Translations under genes and position numbers: made by a program
The notes under the pieces: generated by a model
Told to the model about the DNA's origin: nothing
The model's database searches: none
Seen by the model: only the letters and a program-made list of their open reading frames with translations
Origin: Promethearchaeota archaeon
GTDB lineage: Archaea; Asgardarchaeota; Lokiarchaeia; Sigynarchaeales; SOKP01
Direction: 5' to 3'
Assembly (NCBI GenBank): GCA_004524515.1
Contig: SDNV01000058.1
Location: 1-16,750, forward strand
Length of the DNA: 16,750 nt
Shown here: piece after piece, positions 6,947-16,750 of the stretch
Layout: every line of letters starts with the position of its first letter
Numbering within the stretch: the first letter of the stretch is position 1

Positions 6947-7675
6947 ATGACTATTTCTCAAGCAATTTTACCAATTCCTATAGATATAGTTTTCACTATA
7001 ATCTTCACTTTAATTTCCTTGATGTTAGGTATCATCATGATTTTAAAATATTTTAAATATAAAATAAGAGAATTAGTTTTTGCTGGCGTAACATGGTGTA
7101 TAATCACCAGCCCATTTTGGGCCGATATTATTTCATATTTATGGTTTCTTCTGTTTAATAGACCATTAACCGATTTTGCTTATTTTTTCCTTACGATTGG
7201 TTTTATTCCAATAGCACACATAACATGGATGGTATTTTTTACTTCATTTTTTCTTAAAAAATATCAAAAAGAAGTTGTTTTAATATTTCTAATTGAATCA
7301 ATTATCTTTGAAATAGCATTTATCTATTTTTTAATTGAAGATCCTTCAAATATCGCAACTCGCATACCTTTTACCAGCGTGGAATGGACACCATTTATTC
7401 TATTTTATCTATTTGCTTCCATATTACTTTTTCTATTAACTGGAATAATTTTTACTTTACAGTGTTTTAAGTCTGATAATGCTGAAACGAAATTAAAAGG
7501 ATATTTCCTACTTATTGCATTCTTAAGTTTTATAATTGGTATTATTATTGAAATAATTCCAATATTCTTCGATCTTAAATATGTTTTAAGTAGATTAATA
7601 ATTCTCTCTGCGGCAATTGAATTTTATATCGGATTTATATTACCAGATTGGATAAAAAAGGTTTTTTTAAAATAA
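6947..7675 (+). CDS. Seven-transmembrane protein of unknown function
   Basis: This 242-aa membrane protein has seven clear hydrophobic segments at about residues 11-33, 42-70, 77-102, 109-131, 147-173, 184-208 and 213-233. The C-terminus is short and basic (DWIKKVFLK). There is no kinase, transporter or enzyme domain. The layout resembles stand-alone versions of the 7-TM sensor modules that sit in front of histidine kinases, and similar 7-TM proteins are, as I recall, numerous in Asgard genomes. It is followed by the Roadblock-like gene on the same strand after 102 nt. Such small GTPase-regulator-type domains and membrane sensors could work together at the membrane, but that link is inference. 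No strong ribosome site precedes the ATG. Confidence 0.7.
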   Translation: MTISQAILPIPIDIVFTIIFTLISLMLGIIMILKYFKYKIRELVFAGVTWCIITSPFWADIISYLWFLLFNRPLTDFAYFFLTIGFIPIAHITWMVFFTSFFLKKYQKEVVLIFLIESIIFEIAFIYFLIEDPSNIATRIPFTSVEWTPFILFYLFASILLFLLTGIIFTLQCFKSDNAETKLKGYFLLIAFLSFIIGIIIEIIPIFFDLKYVLSRLIILSAAIEFYIGFILPDWIKKVFLK

Positions 7676-7777
7676 GAATTTCAATCAATTTTCAAAGAAA
7701 AAATTATATTAAAATAAGAACATAATAAGACTAGTAGTATTAGAATTCTGTTTAGCTTTTTATTAAAAGGTATTTTT

Positions 7778-8479
7778 ATGGTTAATTATAAAGCCGTTGT
7801 TAAAGATTTACAAAAAAAGTATTCTGATGCTAGCGAAGTTGCTATTGTAAGCAGAGATGGTAAAATCCTTTTTTCAACTGATAATTGGAATATAAGTAAT
7901 GATATTAAGAAAGTTCTATCTGATTGGACAAGTGGTACTGCTCAATTCGTTTCAATGGCTGAGATTCGATATTCCATTCTGCAGATGGAACCAGAACGTT
8001 TTATTGCTACAAATCGCCATAAAAAAGGGCATTTGATTGGTGCAACAACTCCAGATGGAAATATATGTATATTAGCTCATATAAAACCAAAAGCAAAGGC
8101 TTGGTATCATTCTGCTTATCCATTTGTCGCTAGAGCTGCCGCGATGATGGTAAAAGGTTCAAAATCGAAATCTAAAGAATTAAAACCAAAGAAAAAAAAA
8201 GGAAAAACAAAGAAAAAAACAGAAACAGAAAAGATAATAGTAGTGAATAGTGAGGGAGAAGAATTTAACATACACGAAACCACATATAGTGTATTAAAAG
8301 AAGTGCCACAGATTGATCCTTATCTTAAATTAGAAATTGAAAGTTTTTTAAAATGGATAAAGGATCCTAATGGTTTGACTTCTTATATTTCCTATTATTT
8401 AGAACAAAATGACCATGAGAGAATTCAGGCTTTAGCCATTATATATAAGACACTACATAGAATTCTTTCTAATGAATAA
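7778..8479 (+). CDS. Roadblock/LC7-like domain protein with Lys-rich linker and helical C-domain
   Basis: The 233-aa protein has two domains. Residues 1-124 look like a Roadblock/LC7 (profilin-like alpha/beta) fold: an N-terminal helix (VKDLQKKYSDASE), strand-turn-strand EVAIVSRDGKILFST (20-34), a middle helix, strands YSILQMEPERFIATN (65-79) and HLIGATTPDGNICILAH (85-101), and a final helix (108-124). In archaea and eukaryotes such domains often bind small GTPases or form dimeric scaffolds. Residues 126-152 form a very basic linker (SKSKELKPKKKKGKTKKK), probably flexible and able to bind acidic lipids or nucleic acid. Residues 153-233 form a second, helical domain. AAAGGT upstream of the ATG serves as ribosome site. 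The domain call is by pattern only. A small longin-like or other profilin-like fold is the main alternative. Confidence 0.55.
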   Translation: MVNYKAVVKDLQKKYSDASEVAIVSRDGKILFSTDNWNISNDIKKVLSDWTSGTAQFVSMAEIRYSILQMEPERFIATNRHKKGHLIGATTPDGNICILAHIKPKAKAWYHSAYPFVARAAAMMVKGSKSKSKELKPKKKKGKTKKKTETEKIIVVNSEGEEFNIHETTYSVLKEVPQIDPYLKLEIESFLKWIKDPNGLTSYISYYLEQNDHERIQALAIIYKTLHRILSNE

Positions 8480-8530
8480 AGTTATATGAAAATGTAAATT
8501 TCTAATTAATTACAAATTTAAGGGAATAAA

Positions 8531-9013
8531 ATGGAAAAAAATACGTTTCTTGATTTAAAGAATTTAAAGATTTATCAACTGGGATATGTGTATAAAGATA
8601 TTGAAAAACAAGCTAAGATTATGGAAAATATGTCTGGAGTTTCCAAATTTACTATTTTTGATCCTGTGGATGTGAAAGTTAATTATCGCGGAGTTAATAA
8701 GACCATTAAGATGAAAGCTGGATTTGGAACCTTATATGATGATACTCAAATTGAACTGCTTCAACCAGTAGAAGGAGATTCTATCTATAACGAATTTCTC
8801 AATCAAGGCAGAGAAGGATTTCATCATATCTTATATATAGTTGATGATTTACAGGCAGTCATTGATAAATATAAAGAGGCGGGCATAGAAGTTATTCAAT
8901 CTGGTAAAGTAATGACCTCTTCATATGCCTATATGGGTACTGAAGAGTTGCTAGGTATAATAGTCGAATTTGCACAAGAAGGAAGAAGGATTAGAAGGAA
9001 AAAAAAGGAATAA
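8531..9013 (+). CDS. VOC (glyoxalase / methylmalonyl-CoA epimerase-like) superfamily protein
   Basis: The 160-aa protein has the two beta-alpha-beta3 modules of the vicinal oxygen chelate fold. Metal-ligand positions are Gln16 (QLGYVYKD), Glu75 (IELLQP), His99 (HHILYIVDD) and Glu147 (IIVEF), a Q-E-H-E set compatible with a divalent metal enzyme. FHHILYIVDD and ELLQPVEGDS resemble methylmalonyl-CoA epimerase and 4-hydroxyphenylpyruvate dioxygenase-like VOC proteins. An unusual, very basic tail (RRIRRKKKE) ends the chain. AAGGGA upstream of the ATG is the likely ribosome site. The substrate cannot be determined. The convergent 4-hydroxybutyryl-CoA dehydratase/TldDE block leaves open a role in CoA-ester metabolism, but no operon connects them. 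Confidence 0.8.
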   Translation: MEKNTFLDLKNLKIYQLGYVYKDIEKQAKIMENMSGVSKFTIFDPVDVKVNYRGVNKTIKMKAGFGTLYDDTQIELLQPVEGDSIYNEFLNQGREGFHHILYIVDDLQAVIDKYKEAGIEVIQSGKVMTSSYAYMGTEELLGIIVEFAQEGRRIRRKKKE

Positions 9014-9086
9014 TTAAATTAGTCTTATGATTGGTCATTTGAAGTATTTATTTCCAAAATCTTTTTTTCTAACTATTTTTTTTATT

Positions 9087-10424
9087 TTAAGATGAAATGC
9101 TCAAATTTTTAAAAGTAATATATGGAAATAGCGAATTTAGAGAAAATTCACGCTCTTTTGAAATCTGATGACAATTTTTTATCATTTCTAACACATTGCC
9201 ACTTATATTTCCTCCTTTTATGGGATATTCAAGTTGACCATTTTTAATGAAATAACCATTTCTGATTTCTGTTCCAAACGAGCCTGAGAATCTGTCAGGA
9301 TTTAACCATGAGCATTTTTCAATAAAATATCCTTCTTTTATATTTGAAATCATTTCTTCTTTAGTAATGTCACCCGATAGAATCTCAAGATTGGAAATGG
9401 AATTTATAATTGATCCATCATCCATTCTAATACCATTACCAGTCGAATTAGCATTTCCTATAATGGCAAATTTTTGATCATAGAGACGTTCTTTAAAAAT
9501 TCCGTTCTTAATAACTTCAGTAGTTTGATGAGGATTTCCTTCTCCGTCCCATGAATTACACATTAAACCTCCTTCAAGTAATCCATCATCAATTAATGTG
9601 AATGTATCTGAAGCAACTTTAGCATCAACATTTAGAGTAGAAACTTTCTCGTGATATGCTTTCCCTAAGGCATGAAAACCAATTACGGAATTAATCGCGT
9701 TTTTAAGAACATTTGGGGGGAAAATTACTATAGCTTGTGTATTTGGCTTCGGAATTTTAGCTCTTAATGTATCTACAGCAATCCTAGCCCATTTATTTAC
9801 ACGATCTTCGATATTTAATTGTTCTTTTTCTTTAATATATTCAATTTCCCATGCTTCAGCTAATTTACCCATTTCTTGGGCTTTCAATGCATATTCCATA
9901 TAAAAAAAAGTTTTTGAAGCGTTTAATTCTAAGCCAGAACTGTTTTTAAGTATTTTATCTTGAATGTGTATTCTAAAACGGCCAAAGGTAGGACTCACTT
10001 CCTTATGCTCATCAATTTCTTTCCGAATTTCAGAGCTAATCTCTTCATTAAAGCCCACCGGATCTTTTAAAATAGTATCATCTGCGGTCTTTATTGGAGT
10101 GAATGCATTTTTTACAGGAAAATAATATTTTGAACTGCTATTTTCTTTAGATAATAATTGGCAAATAGCGATATTATTCTCAATTTCTTTTGAATCAAGT
10201 GAATTTCCTTTTACTATTCCAATCCCAGTTTCATTTCCTTTCTGAGTGAGTATTCTTATCACATATTCGATATCCGTAACTTCTCTTATAGCATAAATTT
10301 TATTTTTTAAGAACTCAGTTTCATAGATATCTTGTTCAACAAAGTAAATCTCATATTCTTGAATTTTTTTCGATTTTAATCTTTTTTCAATTAAGTCAAT
10401 ACTTTCTACATTCAAATTTTTCAC
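9087..10424 (-). CDS. tldE: TldE/PmbA-type subunit of TldD/TldE protease
   Basis: This 445-aa protein is the non-metal partner of the TldD/TldE protease. In bacteria this heterodimer degrades unfolded or small peptides and matures peptides such as microcin B17. Family marks are the central VIFPPNVLKNAINSVIG segment (233-249, equal to the active-site helix region of TldD but without the HExxxH motif), the ASDTFTLIDDGLLEGG block (270-285), NPDRFSGSFG (376-385) and the terminal GGNISGNVLEMIKN region. It starts with GTG inside the last bases of tldD (GTGA, four-base overlap). The sequence GGGGTGA across the junction gives a ribosome site, so the two are translationally coupled. The archaeal substrate is unknown. 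Confidence 0.9.
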   Translation of the reverse strand: MKNLNVESIDLIEKRLKSKKIQEYEIYFVEQDIYETEFLKNKIYAIREVTDIEYVIRILTQKGNETGIGIVKGNSLDSKEIENNIAICQLLSKENSSSKYYFPVKNAFTPIKTADDTILKDPVGFNEEISSEIRKEIDEHKEVSPTFGRFRIHIQDKILKNSSGLELNASKTFFYMEYALKAQEMGKLAEAWEIEYIKEKEQLNIEDRVNKWARIAVDTLRAKIPKPNTQAIVIFPPNVLKNAINSVIGFHALGKAYHEKVSTLNVDAKVASDTFTLIDDGLLEGGLMCNSWDGEGNPHQTTEVIKNGIFKERLYDQKFAIIGNANSTGNGIRMDDGSIINSISNLEILSGDITKEEMISNIKEGYFIEKCSWLNPDRFSGSFGTEIRNGYFIKNGQLEYPIKGGNISGNVLEMIKNCHQISKEREFSLNSLFPYITFKNLSISS

Positions 10425-11803
10425 CCCGGACTAATTAGAGCACTTTTAACTCTTACATAGCTTCCACCTGAAGTAACTGGAACAAAATCTTCTTCTCCTT
10501 TTCCACATGTTCCTGGGCGTAATGTTAATTTATCATCGCTTATCGCATCTATATTTTTTAATAATTCTAAAACTGAACCGCTTAAGGTAATCGCTTTAAG
10601 TAATTTTGTTTTTTCCCCGTTTTCTACTAGATATCCTTTTTTAGAGGTACATTGCATTCCACCCCCTAAAGGATCTTCCATTCCAAAATATCCATGAATT
10701 AATATTACACCATTTTTTAATTCTGAAATCATTTCTTCGATTTTGTAATCTCCGGGTTCAAAATAAGTATTTGTCATTCTAACGAATACGGGATGGGCGA
10801 AAGTTTCTCGACGACCATTCCCTTTCGGCACTGACTTTAAAACTGAAGCAGTTCTTCTATTATGGATAAAATCTTTTAATATCCCATTCTTAACTAATAT
10901 GTTTTTCCCCGCTCGAATCCCTTCATCATCAAAGAAATAAGATCCATATTGACCCTCTATATTTGGAGCATCACATATCACGCATATATCAGAAGCTACC
11001 TTTTTGCCAAGATGTTCTTTTAAATAACTTCTATCCCTTAATACTTGATCGGCTTCCAGACCATGCCCAAAACTTTCATGAGCTATTAATCCTGCCATGT
11101 CCGGATCTAATATTATGGGAAATTTTCCGGATGGGGGATTTTCAGCGTTAAGCATATCTAAGGAATTCTGAATGATTTGATCAAGGTTTTTATTGAAAAC
11201 CTCCTCAATAAGTTCATAACCTTGCTCTGCTCCAATTGAAAAATAGTCAAAATCTATTTTTGAGCCTTCCTTAGCTACAGGTTGAATAAATAATCTAATC
11301 CGGGGTAATACTTGTCGTAATTGACACCCTTCATTGTTTACAAAAATACGAGTTGTTATACTTTCTCCATATCCTATAATGGGATTTATAATTCTTTTAT
11401 CAAAATTTTTAATGTAATCAAATAATTCTCTAATTTTTTGCATTTTTTCGTCAATAGGAATTGTTGAAGGGTCAATTTTAGGCTTTATTTCTTTATTAAT
11501 CTTCCAGCCCTCAAATTCTGCAATTTCCTCTCCGTTATTAAATCCTCTTGGAAATTTTGTCTCAATAGTTTTTAGCCCAGATTCTTCCTGAATTGCTTTT
11601 TCATGCCAAGCATCCACAAATGTTCTGGCAACTATTCCTGATTTTTTAGCATTTATTGAAATATTTTCTTCTGAACGGGATTTAACTATTCTAACTATTG
11701 AATTTGAGTCATATAAAATATCAAAATATTGATTTGATCGTTTAAAAGAATTGGATAAATCTTCAAAGAGGGCAATTATCTCATCGTCAGATTTGTCAAT
11801 CAT
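10421..11803 (-). CDS. tldD: TldD metalloprotease subunit
   Basis: The 460-aa catalytic subunit carries the family's HExxxH zinc motif as HESFGH (His242, Glu243, His247) within GLIAHESFGHGLEAD. The conserved GTCGKG with Cys433 near the C-terminus supplies the third metal ligand in the structurally studied homologue. Other typical stretches are RRTASVLKSVPKGNGRRE (316-333) and GYFGMEDPLGGGMQC (371-385). It should cleave small or unfolded peptides in the cytoplasm after entry into the TldD/TldE barrel. The gene precedes tldE with a four-base overlap. It begins 85 nt after the 4-hydroxybutyryl-CoA dehydratase stop on the same strand. That gap contains a TATA-like stretch, so it may have its own promoter. 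No motif residue appears lost. Confidence 0.93.
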   Translation of the reverse strand: MIDKSDDEIIALFEDLSNSFKRSNQYFDILYDSNSIVRIVKSRSEENISINAKKSGIVARTFVDAWHEKAIQEESGLKTIETKFPRGFNNGEEIAEFEGWKINKEIKPKIDPSTIPIDEKMQKIRELFDYIKNFDKRIINPIIGYGESITTRIFVNNEGCQLRQVLPRIRLFIQPVAKEGSKIDFDYFSIGAEQGYELIEEVFNKNLDQIIQNSLDMLNAENPPSGKFPIILDPDMAGLIAHESFGHGLEADQVLRDRSYLKEHLGKKVASDICVICDAPNIEGQYGSYFFDDEGIRAGKNILVKNGILKDFIHNRRTASVLKSVPKGNGRRETFAHPVFVRMTNTYFEPGDYKIEEMISELKNGVILIHGYFGMEDPLGGGMQCTSKKGYLVENGEKTKLLKAITLSGSVLELLKNIDAISDDKLTLRPGTCGKGEEDFVPVTSGGSYVRVKSALISPG

Positions 11804-11843
11804 AGTTGAATCACATTAAATGGACGTTTATTGTATTTTAAGG

Positions 11844-11866
11844 ATTTCTTTATAGAATATAAATTA
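11844..11866 (-). promoter_or_regulatory. Candidate promoter of tldDE
   Basis: On the minus strand the abfD-tldD gap contains AATAATTTATATTCTATAAA, a TATA-like stretch about 45-60 nt upstream of the tldD ATG. Just upstream of it lie two copies of the octamer ACTTTAAA (plus-strand TTTAAAGT at 11867-11874 and 11882-11889). This is weak evidence, given the base composition. Confidence 0.3.
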
Positions 11867-11888
11867 TTTAAAGTATATGAGTTTAAAG

Positions 11889-13334
11889 TTATTCAATATC
11901 GAGGATATCCTTAATTAATTTCTTCTTTTCATCTAAATTTGCCTGTCGCGTTATCATTATTCTTTGAGCTTGGGGCGACCCTGCACCATGCATAGACTCC
12001 ACCTTGTAGCTAACAGCGGCAACACCCATGCTTAGATTCTCAATGAATCTTAATAATTTGTATCTATCTTCTATAGAAATTCCATCACACACAGATAAAT
12101 ATTTTTTTAATAATGGCCCAACTTCTTCAGATTTGAGATCTGCTTCAGATGGAAGGGTACAAATTATACCCCCGACTAAATCATCTGCTAATCGAGAGAT
12201 TTCATATGGAAATCGAGTAACATTCTGCTTACACACATTCGCCAATAACATATCCATTTCATAATTTCCGGCTTCTCGTTGAAATCCTTGAGAGCTACAT
12301 GCAATTCCACAAGAAAATAAAGTCTCATTTAGATGAATCATTTCCACTAATTTATCTCGTATATGGGAAGCTTTATCAACACCTTGATATTCTGTAATAA
12401 GGGTTGTGGCCCCTATTAGAACATCTCCCACTCCAACCTTACATCCTCCATAAGATTGCCGATGAAATCCTGCAAAACGATTCACTAATTCTCCAGCAAA
12501 TTCTACTTCTCCTTTCATAAAAATTTGATCTTGCGGAATAAAAACATTATCAAAAATAACGAAAATCTCTTGTCCTCCATATTTATAATTACCAACCTCC
12601 CATTTAGATTCTTCCATTTTACGAGTATCAGATGATTGTCTTCCGTATATCATAGTAATTCCTTTTGCGTTAGTGTCTACACCAAAGCTTATAGCATATT
12701 CCTCCTCTCCCTTGCGCAAGGAGAGAGTAGGCATAATGATTGCTCGATGCGAATTTAGATAACCTGTTTGATGGACTTTTGAACCCCTAACAATAATACC
12801 ATCATTGTTTTCATCTACAATATGAAGGTATTGATCCGGGTCTGATTGATCACTAGGTCTTTTACCTCTATCTCCTTTCGTATCAGTCATAGCCCCATCC
12901 ACCATTAAATCTTGATTTTGAACCTCGATCCAATAGTTTTTGAATCGTTCATGATAGTTGGTATTATATTTTTTATCCATTTCCCAAGTAACTGAATATA
13001 ATGCATTCGCAGCATCAAATCCTACACAGCGCTGGAAGCAACAAGCTGTTTTTTGTCCTAATAACCTTTGCATTTTCACTTTATTTATTAAATCATCAAT
13101 AGATTGATGGATATGAGTAAATCTATTAATAATTTCCCCTGTCAGATGAGATTTTGCCGTCATTAATTCTTTATAATCTTCCATCTGTGCTAATTCATAA
13201 ATTTTTTTGACAGTGTTGATTGAGGGTTTTATAATTGGATGATTCCAGAACTCCTTTATTCTCTCCCCAAACATATAGAGATTTACGTCCCGCTTAATAC
13301 TTTCTTCATATTCTTCAGGTGTTTTTAAAGTCAT
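11889..13334 (-). CDS. abfD: 4-hydroxybutyryl-CoA dehydratase (4-hydroxyphenylacetate hydroxylase superfamily)
   Basis: The enzyme dehydrates 4-hydroxybutyryl-CoA to crotonyl-CoA by a radical mechanism using FAD and a [4Fe-4S] cluster, and also isomerises vinylacetyl-CoA. The 481-aa length and fold segments match the superfamily. What sets it apart from flavin hydroxylases is the cluster site: Cys99 and Cys103 in ACCFQRCVGFD and His291 and Cys298 in HRQSYGGCKVG. These are the same residues at nearly the same numbers as in the Clostridium aminobutyricum enzyme (Cys99, Cys103, His292, Cys299). MHGAGSPQAQR near residues 448-460 is also typical. AGGAGG lies 11 nt before the ATG. In an anaerobic archaeon it could serve 4-aminobutyrate or succinate fermentation, or a 4-hydroxybutyrate carbon pathway. 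No other gene of those pathways is in the window. The assignment rests on the complete ligand set. Confidence 0.92.
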   Translation of the reverse strand: MTLKTPEEYEESIKRDVNLYMFGERIKEFWNHPIIKPSINTVKKIYELAQMEDYKELMTAKSHLTGEIINRFTHIHQSIDDLINKVKMQRLLGQKTACCFQRCVGFDAANALYSVTWEMDKKYNTNYHERFKNYWIEVQNQDLMVDGAMTDTKGDRGKRPSDQSDPDQYLHIVDENNDGIIVRGSKVHQTGYLNSHRAIIMPTLSLRKGEEEYAISFGVDTNAKGITMIYGRQSSDTRKMEESKWEVGNYKYGGQEIFVIFDNVFIPQDQIFMKGEVEFAGELVNRFAGFHRQSYGGCKVGVGDVLIGATTLITEYQGVDKASHIRDKLVEMIHLNETLFSCGIACSSQGFQREAGNYEMDMLLANVCKQNVTRFPYEISRLADDLVGGIICTLPSEADLKSEEVGPLLKKYLSVCDGISIEDRYKLLRFIENLSMGVAAVSYKVESMHGAGSPQAQRIMITRQANLDEKKKLIKDILDIE

Positions 13335-13345
13335 TTTAAATAATT

Positions 13346-13351
13346 CCTCCT
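13346..13351 (-). promoter_or_regulatory. Perfect Shine-Dalgarno AGGAGG for abfD
   Basis: The minus strand reads AGGAGG 11 nt before the ATG at 13334. This is the strongest ribosome site in the window and suggests efficient translation of the dehydratase. Confidence 0.65.
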
Positions 13352-13427
13352 TTTTAAAAATAATATGATTTCCTATTTTAAGTTGGTTTTTATAGAAGCA
13401 AGTTAATTGTTTAAAATTTGATGAAAA

Positions 13428-13447
13428 TTTAAAGTGTATACTTTAAA
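13428..13447. promoter_or_regulatory. 20-bp inverted repeat upstream of abfD, possible operator
   Basis: The 8-bp arms TTTAAAGT and ACTTTAAA are perfect around the 4-nt centre GTAT. The repeat lies about 95 bp upstream of the abfD start, in the 192-bp gap to the preceding minus-strand gene. The same octamer occurs twice before tldD and once upstream of the GIFT-like gene (14478-14485). It may be a regulator site; base composition makes chance occurrence possible. Confidence 0.35.
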
Positions 13448-13526
13448 AATTAGAATTGAGATACTGTATCAAATCAAATAAATCGATTAAGAATAAGGAA
13501 ATTGGTAAAATATTTTATTATATCTT

Positions 13527-14435
13527 TTACTCAACATTCTCATTTTCAACATCTTTTTCAATTGTGTTATCTTCTAATGAACTGATTCTTTTCTCCAGAA
13601 TTGTAGTAGTTTCAATTATATTATTTATTTTATGGTTGATGTGTTTAATTTCGCTCTGTATTCCCCCAAGTTGGTTTAAAATCCACCCTAATACATCATT
13701 ATCATTAATTTTTTCTTCGGTAAACCAATTAAGGAGGTTAATGATAAATTTACGATTATCTAAACGTTTGATTCCAATATTTGGATCGTTAGAAAAAATA
13801 TCAATATCCCCTAATGCTACAACCTTTCCCCGACCATAATCGGTATAAACGGCCATAATTTGGGGCAGGCTCTCCTCCTCTTTAGACCATTGTTTAGATA
13901 AATCATTATAAACTTCTGTCCAGCATTCTTTTGAATAAAATAATGGTTCTGAATTTTGATTTATTAAAAATGAGCACCCTCCTCCTATAACTATCTCTCT
14001 TAATTGTTTTGTGATTTGATGATCAGTAAAATTTTGAATGGTTAAAATACTGGAACAGTTTTGGTTTAAATTATTGTAAGTTTTAATGAGGTTCTTTTGA
14101 AAATATATCCCAAAATATTTACTGGAGATGTCATTTAGATTTGTTTTTTGAAGGTAATCCGCTCCATATTCACTAATTAACAATAAATTACCTCCATTTC
14201 TAACAAAATCTACAATACAATTGATTTCAATACTCGAAAAATATTCTTCTATAGGATTACCAATAATTAGAATATCAATATTTTGTAGGAGCTTCTCGGT
14301 TATATTTTTATGATCATTTGTCTTAATTCTTAGATTCAATGATTCTAGTAACTTTAAAAATTCTGAAAATTCCTCTTCGTAAATATTTAGCATTTCATTA
14401 TGGTTTAGATCAAACAAGACTGTTTTTTTTGGCAT
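13527..14435 (-). CDS. GldG/IFT52-like (GIFT) domain protein with C-terminal coiled coil
   Basis: The 302-aa soluble protein has a glutamine-amidotransferase-like alpha/beta domain of the type shared by GldG-like ABC auxiliary proteins, DUF4350 proteins and the N-terminus of eukaryotic IFT52. Signs are an opening strand VLFDLNHNEM (6-15), the strand IDILIIGNP (53-61), FVRNGGNLLLISEYGAD (77-93), and the ending GRGKVVALGDIDIFSND (201-217) followed by LDNRKFIINLLNWF (225-238). The amidotransferase Cys-His pair is not apparent, so a binding rather than catalytic role is likely. Residues 250-290 form a heptad-like helix, probably a coiled coil for oligomerisation, followed by an acidic tail. It lacks the membrane anchors of bacterial GldG. 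The ATG is preceded by TTGGTAAATC, a weak ribosome site. Cellular role unknown. Confidence 0.65.
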   Translation of the reverse strand: MPKKTVLFDLNHNEMLNIYEEEFSEFLKLLESLNLRIKTNDHKNITEKLLQNIDILIIGNPIEEYFSSIEINCIVDFVRNGGNLLLISEYGADYLQKTNLNDISSKYFGIYFQKNLIKTYNNLNQNCSSILTIQNFTDHQITKQLREIVIGGGCSFLINQNSEPLFYSKECWTEVYNDLSKQWSKEEESLPQIMAVYTDYGRGKVVALGDIDIFSNDPNIGIKRLDNRKFIINLLNWFTEEKINDNDVLGWILNQLGGIQSEIKHINHKINNIIETTTILEKRISSLEDNTIEKDVENENVE

Positions 14436-14621
14436 GATTTACCAAAAACTAAATTTTATTCGAGTAATGAGTCTAAAACTTTAAAGAAAATGCACCTATA
14501 AAAATGATTCTATACCTTTTTGAAATACTAAAAAATTTTATATTCATAAATGGATTATCCATTTTGGAACAGAAAATTTAGCTAATGATAAAGTTTGAAA
14601 ATATAACTATCATTGTTGGAT
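14436..14621. other. Divergent promoter region between the GIFT-like gene and purA
   Basis: This AT-rich spacer carries a TATA-like stretch TTTTATATT (14536-14544, after an A-rich BRE-like run) that would start the purA transcript near 14565. A 17-bp palindrome overlaps that region, and one TTTAAAGT octamer lies towards the GIFT-like gene. No gene is seen. Confidence 0.45.
14548..14564. promoter_or_regulatory. 17-bp palindrome at the purA promoter, candidate operator
   Basis: AAATGGATTATCCATTT has perfect 8-bp arms around one central T. It sits 58 bp before the purA ATG, directly downstream of the TATA-like box and at about the expected transcript start, where a bound repressor would block initiation. 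Purine control is a guess from position. Confidence 0.45.

Positions 14622-16750
<2,129 letters not shown>

Noticed and set aside
13456..13839. Plus-strand 127-codon frame
   Set aside because: It lies mostly antisense to the GIFT-like gene, has low-complexity Ser/Ile/Phe composition and no recognisable motif. Several other overlapping frames (for example 2359-2610, 4699-4917, 4949-5167, 10963-11151, 12028-12264, 15147-15365, 15451-15663) were dropped for the same reason.

Overview
The window is about 70% A+T and looks archaeal. It carries an Orc1/Cdc6-type initiator ATPase, a XerA-like tyrosine recombinase, TATA-like promoters, several starts without a Shine-Dalgarno sequence, and a protein gene apparently interrupted by a bulge-helix-bulge (BHB) intron. 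A Roadblock/LC7-like protein, a GIFT/GldG-like protein, a 7-TM membrane protein, paired small DUF3303-like proteins and a 4-hydroxybutyryl-CoA dehydratase together suggest an Asgard (Lokiarchaeia-like) archaeon. That placement is inference from gene content; no rRNA or other phylogenetic marker is present.

Layout. Positions 1-510 hold the catalytic end of a tyrosine recombinase, convergent with an AEC-family transporter (525-1490, minus). An AT-rich divergent spacer with a palindrome precedes orc1/cdc6 (1736-2926), a plausible but unproven origin neighbourhood. From 3087 to 5635 come a DUF3303-like small protein, a zinc-ribbon protein (minus), a DUF362 iron-sulfur protein with a TTG start, and a second DUF3303-like paralogue (minus). 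From about 5862 to 9013 four plus-strand genes follow: an unrecognised 304-aa protein, a 7-TM protein, a Roadblock-like protein with a lysine-rich linker, and a VOC/glyoxalase-fold protein. From 14435 down to 9087 the minus strand carries a GIFT/GldG-like protein with a coiled-coil tail, 4-hydroxybutyryl-CoA dehydratase (all four Fe-S ligands visible), TldD and TldE. The last two overlap by four bases and presumably form one heterodimeric protease. The window ends with purA (plus) and a PfkB-family sugar kinase (minus, running off the edge), whose stop codons overlap in a shared TTAA.

The most notable observation is in purA. The conserved GDEGKGK active-site motif is split by exactly 29 nt that shift the frame and bring in a stop codon. 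Removing 29 nt restores a normal 434-aa adenylosuccinate synthetase. The insert folds with its flanks into a BHB-type splice motif: a 4-bp GGGG/CCCU central helix, 3-nt gaps on both sides, and an intron hairpin. The cuts that fold predicts rebuild the catalytic Asp codon in frame. I interpret this as a very short archaeal pre-mRNA intron in an essential metabolic gene, which would make purA expression depend on the tRNA-splicing endonuclease and ligase.
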